NCBI GenBank assembly: GCA_013151585.1
Contig: JAADHY010000538.1
Span: forward strand, 1 to 5,480
Length of the DNA stretch: 5,480 bases
Reading direction: 5' to 3'
From: Planctomycetota bacterium
GTDB taxonomy: Bacteria > Planctomycetota > Planctomycetia > Planctomycetales > Planctomycetaceae
The position numbers were made by a program, and so were the translations under genes. Below, piece by piece: positions 1 through 5,205 of this stretch; position 1 is the stretch's first letter; each line of letters opens with the position of its first letter. The notes under the pieces are model-generated. The model was not told the DNA's origin, searched no databases, and saw only the letters and a list, made by a program, of their open reading frames with translations.

Positions 1-258
1 AACAGAAGGCAGCGTTCTGACAGTCACCAGCATACACGATCCGGCAACAAAATAGAAAGCGGTACAGCGGTGACGGCCAGAGCCAAAACCCCCGACTGCT
101 GCCTCCGGAGAACTCCGCGCCGTCGGGCGATCAGCATCCACCCGTAAACCTTGCGCAGCCCCGAAAGTGCGAGTCCGTCAAGCCAAATTGCGCCACAGCC
201 CATCTTCGGGTCAAACTGCCCAGTCAACCCGGCCGATAAAGTTTGTGTCCTTCCCTGA

Positions 259-317
259 GTCTGCGTCCCCCGGCGCAGACCGTGACCGATGCTGCCAACC
301 TCGGTGAGGCAGCATCG
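259..317. repeat. Two adjacent stem-loops (possible terminator or structured RNA)
   Basis: Hairpin one pairs 259-265 (GTCTGCG) with 274-280 (CGCAGAC), a perfect 7-bp stem with an 8-nt loop. Hairpin two pairs 287-296 (CGATGCTGCC) with 308-317 (GGCAGCATCG), a perfect 10-bp stem with an 11-nt loop. They are separated by only 6 nt. Neither is followed by a T-run on either strand, so a canonical Rho-independent terminator is not supported. The pair could be a structured RNA element, a protein-binding inverted repeat, or a factor-dependent terminator structure for an off-window gene. The inverted repeats are seen directly; the function is not known. Confidence 0.45.
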
Positions 318-467
318 TGGCCAATGCCGCGACCATCGGCTCACTGGGAAACAGTCGCGAGACGTTCAATCGAATCTGGCAACCTCTGTCAGAGCCACGT
401 GCCCTGCCCCGGCGTCGATCGGTACGGTGTCTTCCACCCGTGAACAGTGAGCGTGATTCCACCCAGC

Positions 468-512
468 GCCGATCCGGCGGACTTCTCCTCCTCCCGTCCG
501 GCTCGGATCGGC
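468..512. repeat. Long imperfect hairpin with pyrimidine-only loop
   Basis: The outer stem pairs 468-476 (GCCGATCCG) with 504-512 (CGGATCGGC). After a small asymmetric internal loop (477 against 501-503) an inner stem pairs 478-482 (CGGAC) with 496-500 (GTCCG). That gives 14 base pairs in total. The 13-nt apical loop (483-495) is all pyrimidine on the plus strand, TTCTCCTCCTCCC, complementary to Shine-Dalgarno sequences. On the minus strand the loop reads GGGAGGAGGAGAA, with repeated GGA. Such loops are known in antisense RNAs (C-rich) and in CsrA-binding RNAs (GGA). Whether this is transcribed is unknown. Confidence 0.4.
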
Positions 513-672
513 TTGCCGGAGACACTGACTTGCTTGCAGCGACTTGCTGGCAACGGCGACGAGGTCCCACCTTCCACTGGCGTGGTGCGGGTTTCGGCCC
601 CGGCGCAGCCTCGAACTTGCCACCGGTGTCGGCTCGTGGCCTATCGTTTCTCCTCAAAGCCGGCCGCCAGAT

Positions 673-712
673 CGGCGCGACCGATTCGACTTTGGCGTCT
701 GCGGTCGCGCCG
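673..712. repeat. 11-bp inverted repeat downstream of the SDR gene
   Basis: Positions 673-683 (CGGCGCGACCG) pair perfectly with 702-712 (CGGTCGCGCCG) across an 18-nt spacer. The structure begins 65 nt past the stop of the minus-strand SDR gene, where a transcript end would be expected. No T-rich tract follows it on the minus strand, so it is not a classical intrinsic terminator. It may stabilise the 3' end of the operon mRNA or be a binding site. The pairing is seen in the sequence; the role is inferred from position only. Confidence 0.35.
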
Positions 713-776
713 GTGTCGGCTCAGGATCGCTGGCGCGCGATTCGCGGATTCCCTCGATTCGGTTCTCTCGATTCCC

Positions 777-1670
777 TCAAACCCCGACCGCGTTCGGCAG
801 CCCGACGAAGAAAGTGGGGTACTCGAGTTCCACTTTCAATTCTTCCCGCAACCTCCTGTTACAGCAGCGTTTATTGAGATGTTGAGAAACTTCTGTCTGC
901 TCGGCAGCCGCTTGCGCCCAACGTATGGTGTCGGTGCCAACGGACGACGCAAGCGCTTGGTAGTACTCGCGACGGGTCAGCGGACGGTCATCGCTGACGA
1001 TCAGCACTTCTCCCGGTCGCCCTCGCTGTTCGCAAGCCAGGACGGCTCGGACCGCGTCGTCGACATGAATCAGGTTCAGCCACGCGTCGGGGTTCCCATC
1101 AAGCGGTCGGCCTGACCGGACTTGCTCCACGCGACTGCGGAGTCGTGTTGGACCGTAAAGCCCCGACAATCGCAGGATGTGGTAGGTCGAGCGAGTGACG
1201 TCGCCGCTTTCAGCGAAGAAGCGGCGCAGCCCTTCTTCGGCTTCCAGGCAAATTCGCCCACCGGGACTGACCGGGTGACAAGGCGACCGCTCGTCGACCC
1301 ACTCGCCTCCAGTCTGCCCGTAGACGCTGGTGCTCGAAATGTAGATCAGCCTTTCGTAACCGGATCCCAGACGGTTCAAGACATTCTGCAACCCGTCCAC
1401 GTACACGGCCCGCTTCGAAGTTTGGGACGCCGACGCTCCTCGGCCGGTCGCAACGCAGTAGAGCACGGTCTGAACTTCCGGGAATGCCGGCAGCGTGTCG
1501 AGCTGAGTCACATCGGCCACCAAAGGGACGATTCCCGCATCCCGCAACTGGCTCGCTCGGCTTTCGCTCTGCACAAGCCCGAAAACGCGGTCGCCCTGAG
1601 CCACCCACGTTTGCGCGACGCGCTGTCCGAGGTAGCCGCACCCGACGACCAGTTTGTCGACACCGGCCAT
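777..1670 (-). CDS. NAD(P)-dependent extended SDR/epimerase-like protein (YeeZ-like)
   Basis: This 297-residue cytoplasmic protein has a Rossmann fold at the N-terminus: residues 7-15 (LVVGCGYLG) form the dinucleotide-binding glycine loop of the GxGYLG type seen in YeeZ-like atypical extended SDRs. VLYCVATG (69-76), the conserved strand IYISSTSVYG (109-118), GEWVDE (122-127) and NLIHVDDAVRAV (199-210) are all typical of NAD-dependent epimerase/dehydratase relatives. The usual SDR catalytic YxxxK is not apparent: the place where it is expected reads GGRICLEAEE (137-146), as is common in atypical members, so classical oxidoreductase chemistry is doubtful. The substrate cannot be named. The start is ATG at 1670 with GGAG (1682-1679) 8 nt upstream, directly after the xylB stop. 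The 13-bp gap to xylB implies co-transcription and probably coupled translation. Length is normal for the family. No frameshift is seen. Family assignment is good, exact function unknown. Confidence 0.85.
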   Translation of the reverse strand: MAGVDKLVVGCGYLGQRVAQTWVAQGDRVFGLVQSESRASQLRDAGIVPLVADVTQLDTLPAFPEVQTVLYCVATGRGASASQTSKRAVYVDGLQNVLNRLGSGYERLIYISSTSVYGQTGGEWVDERSPCHPVSPGGRICLEAEEGLRRFFAESGDVTRSTYHILRLSGLYGPTRLRSRVEQVRSGRPLDGNPDAWLNLIHVDDAVRAVLACEQRGRPGEVLIVSDDRPLTRREYYQALASSVGTDTIRWAQAAAEQTEVSQHLNKRCCNRRLREELKVELEYPTFFVGLPNAVGV

Positions 1671-1683
1671 GGCGTTCGCTCCG

Positions 1684-3225
1684 TCACCGCATCCCGGTCA
1701 CCAGTTGAGCGATCTCGGCGAAATCCCCTTTGAGCGAACGGTAAAGCTTGCCATAGATCGGATAGGCTCGGTTGTAAATCCGTTTGGTTTTCGGATGGGC
1801 CTTGGTTTCGCTGACGACCTGAATCGTAGCGGCGCACGCCTCGACGACATTCTTGTACGCGCCCGTTCCGGCGGCCGCCAAAAGGGCCACGCCGTAAGCC
1901 GGACCTTCCTCGGCATTGATCGTCACAACTTTTTGGCCGTAAATGTCAGCTTGCATCTGTCGCCAGAACTCGCTGCGGGCGCCGCCGCCGGACAAGCGGA
2001 TTTCACGAACGGGGATGTTCATTTCCTTGATGATCTCTAAACAATCCCGCATGGCGTAGGTCGCGCCTTCCATAACGGCTCGGATCATGTGCGCCCGTCC
2101 GTGCCGCAGGCTGAGCCCGATCCAGGCCGCTCGCGCGTATGGGTCGGCGTGAGGCGTTCGCTCCCCCGTCAGATACGGCAGGAAGTACAAACCCTCGCAA
2201 CCGGCTGGCGCCTCGGCGGCCTGAGCCGTGATCAGCTCGTACGGGTCGATCTTCCGCCGTTTGGCTTCGGCCACTTCAGCTTCTGCCAACTTGTTGCGGT
2301 ACCATTGCAGACTGCCGCCGGCCGAAAGCACCACTCCCATCACATGCCACTTGCCCCGAACAGCATGGCAAAAGGTGTGCACGCGGCCTTGCGGATCGAT
2401 CTGGACCTGATCGCTGTGCGCGAAGACGACGCCGCTAGTTCCCATGGTGGCCGAAATCACGCCGCGGCGGACGATGCCGTTGCCGACGGCTCCGGCCGCC
2501 TGGTCGCCGCCGCCCCCGACCACCGGCACCCCAGCCGGCAGTCCGACTTCCTTGGCCGCCGTCGGAGAAAGTCGCCCGCTGATCTCCTCCGACTCGTGAA
2601 CCGCCGGCAGCAAATCCGGGTCCAACTCCAACCGCCTCAGCAACGGCTTGCACCACGCTCGCTTCTTGACGTCCAGAAGCAACGTCCCCGACGCGTCGCT
2701 CACTTCCGTGGCGAATTCCCCCGTCAGTCGAAAACGCACGTAATCTTTAGGCAGAAGGACTTTCACGGTGCGATCGAAGTTCCGCGGCTCGTGACGACGC
2801 AACCAAAGAATCTTTGGAGCGGTGAACCCGGTCAGAGCTGGATTGGCGACCATCTGAATCAGCCGCTTGCGGCCGCCTGCCCGCCTTTCGATCTCGTCGC
2901 ACTCGGCTGCCGTGCGCTGATCGTTCCAAAGGATCGCGGGACGGATGACTTCGTGGTTCTTGTCGAGGAAAACGCTGCCGTGCATCTGCCCGCTCAGACC
3001 GATGCCGGCTACGTCGGTCGCCTTGACCTTCCCCGCACGAAGGACCCGGCGAATGCTTTGCACGGTCGCCTTCCACCAGTCCAACGGATTTTGCTCGGAC
3101 CAGCCCGGCCGCGGGCTCGATAGCGGATACTCGACCGTCGTCGTGGCCAGAATCGTCCCATCCGCCCGCATGGCCAAAGTTTTGGTGCCACTGGTGCCAA
3201 CGTCGATGCCCAAATAAACGCTCAT
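1684..3225 (-). CDS. xylB: Xylulokinase (FGGY-family carbohydrate kinase)
   Basis: This 513-residue cytoplasmic kinase most likely phosphorylates D-xylulose with ATP to xylulose 5-phosphate, which enters the pentose phosphate pathway. The N-terminal FGGY domain opens with YLGIDVGTSGTKTLAM (4-19), the phosphate-binding strand. GQMHG (79-83) and AILWNDQRT (97-105) are sugar-site signatures of xylulokinases. DYVRFRLTGEFATEVSDASGT (161-181) follows. The catalytic base is Asp241 in GGGGDQAAGAVGNG (237-250). The C-terminal domain has GTSG (262-265), FLPYLTGERTPHADP (348-362), SGGGARSEFW (412-421) and the nucleotide-site segment GPAYGVALLA (441-450). Length fits the family (about 480-510). I chose ATG at 3225 rather than the in-frame ATG at 3327 because AAGGAG (3240-3235) sits 9 nt upstream and the fold begins at once; the extra 34 residues have no family counterpart. 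It is the first gene of an operon with the SDR gene. No xylose isomerase or transporter is visible. Another pentulose substrate within FGGY is possible but less likely. Confidence 0.93.
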   Translation of the reverse strand: MSVYLGIDVGTSGTKTLAMRADGTILATTTVEYPLSSPRPGWSEQNPLDWWKATVQSIRRVLRAGKVKATDVAGIGLSGQMHGSVFLDKNHEVIRPAILWNDQRTAAECDEIERRAGGRKRLIQMVANPALTGFTAPKILWLRRHEPRNFDRTVKVLLPKDYVRFRLTGEFATEVSDASGTLLLDVKKRAWCKPLLRRLELDPDLLPAVHESEEISGRLSPTAAKEVGLPAGVPVVGGGGDQAAGAVGNGIVRRGVISATMGTSGVVFAHSDQVQIDPQGRVHTFCHAVRGKWHVMGVVLSAGGSLQWYRNKLAEAEVAEAKRRKIDPYELITAQAAEAPAGCEGLYFLPYLTGERTPHADPYARAAWIGLSLRHGRAHMIRAVMEGATYAMRDCLEIIKEMNIPVREIRLSGGGARSEFWRQMQADIYGQKVVTINAEEGPAYGVALLAAAGTGAYKNVVEACAATIQVVSETKAHPKTKRIYNRAYPIYGKLYRSLKGDFAEIAQLVTGMR

Positions 3226-3315
3226 GGTTCTTAGCTCCTTGCATTGTCCGGCACGGCGCGAGTCCGCTCGACGCCGTCGATTCCAACCAAGAGCTCCGTT
3301 CTGCCGCGGAGATGC

Positions 3316-3344
3316 ATTGAAGCACATCAGCCACCGGATTGCAA
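3316..3344 (-). promoter_or_regulatory. Possible sigma-70-type promoter for xylB operon
   Basis: On the minus strand TTGCAA (3344-3339, 4 of 6 to TTGACA) is separated by exactly 17 bp from TTCAAT (3321-3316, 4 of 6 to TATAAT). Transcription would begin near 3309 and give a leader of about 85 nt before the xylB ATG. Two half-matching boxes at ideal spacing can arise by chance, and the organism's promoter consensus is not known. Confidence 0.25.
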
Positions 3345-3489
3345 AAGAATCACCGGGGGAAGACAGAAACCGCTTGAGTGTACCGCCTTCCCGGGCGAGT
3401 AGCCGGTTCTGCGTGGAATCTGCCAGAAGCGTGGCGGCGAAACTCCCGTTCGGGGCCCTCGTTCTCTAAAATGCGGGCTCGCGTTTTGC

Positions 3490-3513
3490 AGCCGGACGGC
3501 GACCGTGACGGCT
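3490..3513 (+). promoter_or_regulatory. Hairpin in the pruA upstream leader
   Basis: Positions 3490-3494 (AGCCG) pair with 3509-3513 (CGGCT) and, after a small internal loop, 3496-3499 (ACGG) pair with 3503-3506 (CCGT) around a CGA loop, giving 9 base pairs. It ends 52 nt before the pruA start codon and lies just downstream of the -10-like TAAAAT (3467-3472), so it would be near the 5' end of the transcript. It lacks a T-run and is not an intrinsic terminator. A regulatory or mRNA-stabilising role is only inferred from position. Confidence 0.3.
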
Positions 3514-3565
3514 CATTCGCTGAAACAGAGATGACTCCGATTGGTAGAACAACGAGGAGACCTCC

Positions 3566-4432
3566 ATGTTTAATGGCATTTTTCACGTCCCCCAGCCGGT
3601 CAACGAGCCGGTCTTGAGTTATGCGCCGGGCACGCCCGAACGGGCCGAGCTGAAAGCCAAACTGAAGGAGATGCTCAGTCAGGAAGCGGACGTGCCGATG
3701 ATCATCGGCGGCGAGGAGGTTCGCAATGGAGCGCTGGCTGAAATCATCTGCCCTCACGATCATCAACACATTCTGGGCCGATACCACCAAGGCAACGCGT
3801 TGTATGTGGAGAAAGCCGTCGAGGCAGCGAACGAGGCCAAAAAGGAATGGGGGCGGATGCCCTGGGACGCTCGGGCCATCGTCTTTCTGAAAGCGGCGGA
3901 ACTGCTGGCGGGCAAATTCCGCCAGACGTTGAACGCCGCCACGATGCTCAACATCAGCAAAACGCCTCACCAGGCCGAGATCGACGCGGCCTGCGAGCTG
4001 ATCGACTTCTGGCGGTTTAATCCCCACTTTATGGAAGAGGTGTACGGCGACCAACCGATCTCGACCAAAGGCGTGCTGAACTACATGGAACATCGTCCGC
4101 TGGATGGATTCGTCCTGGCGATCACGCCGTTCAATTTCACCTCCATTGCCGGAAACTTGCCGACGGCCCCCGCACTGATGGGCAACACGGTGGTTTGGAA
4201 ACCCGCCTCGTCGGCCGTGTTACCGGCCTACTTCATCATGAAGATTCTGGAGGAGGCGGGTTTGCCGCCCGGCGTGATCAACATGGTTCCCGGACCGGGA
4301 CCGATCATCGGGCCGGCCGCGTTGGCGCACGTCGACCTGGGCGGCATCCACTTCACAGGCGCGTCTTCTCGACCATCTGGCTGGAAGTCGGTTCGGACAT
4401 CCGCAAGTACATCGCCTATCCTCGCATCGTAG
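3566..4432 (+). CDS. pruA: 1-pyrroline-5-carboxylate dehydrogenase, N-terminal part of a frameshifted gene
   Basis: This is the first half of an ALDH4-family P5C dehydrogenase, which oxidises glutamate semialdehyde (the open form of pyrroline-5-carboxylate) to glutamate with NAD+, the final step of proline breakdown. The start is ATG at 3566 with AGGAG (3555-3559) 6 nt upstream. Residues 1-265 align in order with the family: VNEPVLSYAPGTPERAELK (12-30), the helix QAEIDAACELIDFWRFNP (136-153), the cofactor-site segment AITPFNFTSIAGNLPTAPALMGNTVVWKP (185-213), EEAGLPPGVINMVPG (229-243) and GGIHFTG (259-265). After Gly265 the frame is lost, and the last 23 residues to the stop at 4432 (starting ASSRPSGW) are out-of-frame noise. 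The remaining domain continues in the next frame from 4363. Where relatives have a GQxK-type motif, this protein has NISK (129-132), a mild oddity. This half alone lacks the catalytic cysteine and would be inactive. Confidence 0.9.
   Translation: MFNGIFHVPQPVNEPVLSYAPGTPERAELKAKLKEMLSQEADVPMIIGGEEVRNGALAEIICPHDHQHILGRYHQGNALYVEKAVEAANEAKKEWGRMPWDARAIVFLKAAELLAGKFRQTLNAATMLNISKTPHQAEIDAACELIDFWRFNPHFMEEVYGDQPISTKGVLNYMEHRPLDGFVLAITPFNFTSIAGNLPTAPALMGNTVVWKPASSAVLPAYFIMKILEEAGLPPGVINMVPGPGPIIGPAALAHVDLGGIHFTGASSRPSGWKSVRTSASTSPILAS
4358..4365 (+). other. Frameshift junction in pruA (about 7 nt missing)
   Basis: Frame one ends its homology at Gly (GGC, 4358-4360) of HFTG. Homology resumes in another frame at Val (GTC, 4363-4365) of VFSTIW. 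Family members have three residues between these two points (for instance S-V-P in the human enzyme, from memory), so 9 nt are expected and only GC (4361-4362) is present: a loss of 7 nt. The original could have been GGC-TCG-ACG-CGC-GTC (G-S-T-R-V), where deletion of CTCGACG would give exactly the observed bases. There is no homopolymer run and no slippery heptamer, which argues against simple homopolymer miscalls and against programmed frameshifting. Confidence 0.85.
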
Positions 4433-5205
4433 GGGAAACGGGCGGCAAAGACTTCGTCTTCGCCCACGTCAGTTGCGACATCGACGCGCTGGTGACGGCG
4501 CTGGTGCGAGGTGCTTTCGAGTATCAAGGACAGAAGTGCTCGGCCGCCTCGCGAGCCTACATCCCCGACACCATCTGGCCGCAGGTCAAGGAGAAGCTTT
4601 TAGCGGACGTCGCCGCCATCAAAATGGGCGACATCACGGACTTCACGAACTTCATGGGGGCCGTGATCGACCGAAACGCCTTTGCGACGATCAGCGGCTA
4701 TATCGATTTCGCTCGCAGTTGTCCGGACTTGGAGATTCTGACCGGAGGCGGCTGCGACGCGTCGGTCGGATACTTCATCGAACCGACCGTCGTCCTGAGC
4801 CAAGACCCGAAGTCCCGGCTGATGGAAGAAGAAATCTTCGGACCGGTTCTGACGATCTATGTGTATCCGGAGAAGGATTACGAAGAGACCTTGCACTTAT
4901 GCGACGAGACGTCGCCTTACGGACTGACTGGCTCGATCTTCGCCCAGGACCGCGAAGCGATCGTTCTGGCGATGGACATCCTGCGACACGCAGCGGGCAA
5001 CTTCTATGTGAACGACAAGCCCACGGGAGCCATCGTCGGCCAGCAGCCCTTCGGCGGTTCGCGCGCCTCCGGGACCAACGACAAGGCGGGAAGCTGGCTG
5101 AACCTGGAGCGCTGGGTGACACCCCGCACCATCAAAGAAACCTTCCTGCCTCCGACCGACTTCCGCTATCCCTACATGCAACCGGACGACGGCGATTCGG
5201 CATAG
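4363..5205 (+). CDS. pruA: 1-pyrroline-5-carboxylate dehydrogenase, C-terminal part of a frameshifted gene
   Basis: This is the catalytic half of the same gene, 280 residues from VFSTIWLEVG to a TAG at 5203-5205. It has no start codon of its own with a ribosome site; the open frame reaches back to 4195, but everything before 4363 is a shadow of the upstream frame. It carries the ALDH general-base Glu in YPRIVGETGGKDF (codon at 4435), the catalytic Cys in EYQGQKCSAASRAY (codon 4537-4539), the segment EEEIFGPVLTIYVYPE (from about 4828), YGLTGSIF, and the P5CDH signature GNFYVNDKPTGAIVGQQPFGGSRASGTNDK (from about 4996). The C-terminus ends in DFRYPYMQ plus a short acidic tail, like the long mitochondrial-type enzyme. 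Joined to the first half the protein would be about 545-548 residues, the normal ALDH4 length. All key residues remain and there is no other stop or frame break, so the lesion is either recent or a sequencing or assembly error. Confidence 0.9.
   Translation, partial: VFSTIWLEVGSDIRKYIAYPRIVGETGGKDFVFAHVSCDIDALVTALVRGAFEYQGQKCSAASRAYIPDTIWPQVKEKLLADVAAIKMGDITDFTNFMGAVIDRNAFATISGYIDFARSCPDLEILTGGGCDASVGYFIEPTVVLSQDPKSRLMEEEIFGPVLTIYVYPEKDYEETLHLCDETSPYGLTGSIFAQDREAIVLAMDILRHAAGNFYVNDKPTGAIVGQQPFGGSRASGTNDKAGSWLNLERWVTPRTIKETFLPPTDFRYPYMQPDDGDSA

Larger units (their letters stand above)
1..776. other. Long gene-free stretch with several inverted repeats
   Basis: I see no defensible gene here. 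Open frames exist on both strands (for example 24-344 and 211-657 minus, 317-877 plus), but their translations are rich in Arg, Pro and Ser, show no recognisable domain, overlap one another, and lack good ribosome binding sites. The stretch lies downstream of the minus-strand xylB-SDR operon. It holds four GC-rich hairpins (listed separately), a 13-bp exact direct repeat (623-635 and 710-722, CCGGTGTCGGCTC), and four copies of CGATTC at 682, 738, 755 and 769. A minus-strand frame is open from about 177 to the left edge and contains a hydrophobic run (AFYFVAGSCMLVTV), so a gene fragment crossing the edge cannot be excluded, but it has no clear start. No tRNA or rRNA was recognised. Confidence 0.6.
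3226..3565. other. Divergent intergenic region between xylB and pruA
   Basis: This 340-bp region separates two genes transcribed away from each other, so it should contain both promoters. The open frames crossing it read as low-quality shadows. It holds both start-proximal ribosome binding sites, a putative minus promoter (3316-3344), a 13-nt odd palindrome TCGACG-C-CGTCGA (3268-3280) in the xylB leader, a weak plus -10-like TAAAAT (3467-3472) without a good -35, and a leader hairpin in front of pruA (3490-3513). I did not find a recognisable riboswitch. Confidence 0.6.

Noticed and set aside
24..344. 106-codon minus-strand open frame with a hydrophobic C-terminus
   Set aside because: The N-terminal half runs through the two hairpins at 259-317, there is no convincing ribosome site and no known family is recognisable. 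The hydrophobic tail alone is not enough.
317..877. 186-codon plus-strand open frame
   Set aside because: Composition is low-complexity Arg/Ser/Pro/Ala, it runs into the SDR gene on the opposite strand, and has no domain or ribosome site.
2089..3123. 344-codon plus-strand open frame antisense to xylB
   Set aside because: It is exactly opposite a well-supported kinase, its translation is rich in Arg, Pro, Gln and Ala with no domain, and it has no good ribosome site. It is a GC-driven shadow frame.
3554..3564. Small hairpin GAGG-AGA-CCTC covering the pruA ribosome binding site as a translational switch
   Set aside because: Only 4 bp with a 3-nt loop; too weak to block ribosomes and likely by chance.
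3350..4093. 247-codon minus-strand open frame antisense to the start of pruA
   Set aside because: It overlaps a confidently identified gene in antisense, its translation has no recognisable domain and it includes the intergenic region; treated as a shadow.
4355..4370. Programmed ribosomal frameshifting to join the pruA halves
   Set aside because: No slippery heptamer, no internal Shine-Dalgarno-like stimulator and no clear downstream pseudoknot are visible, and the missing 7 nt against the family indicates a deletion. P5C dehydrogenases are not known to use recoding.
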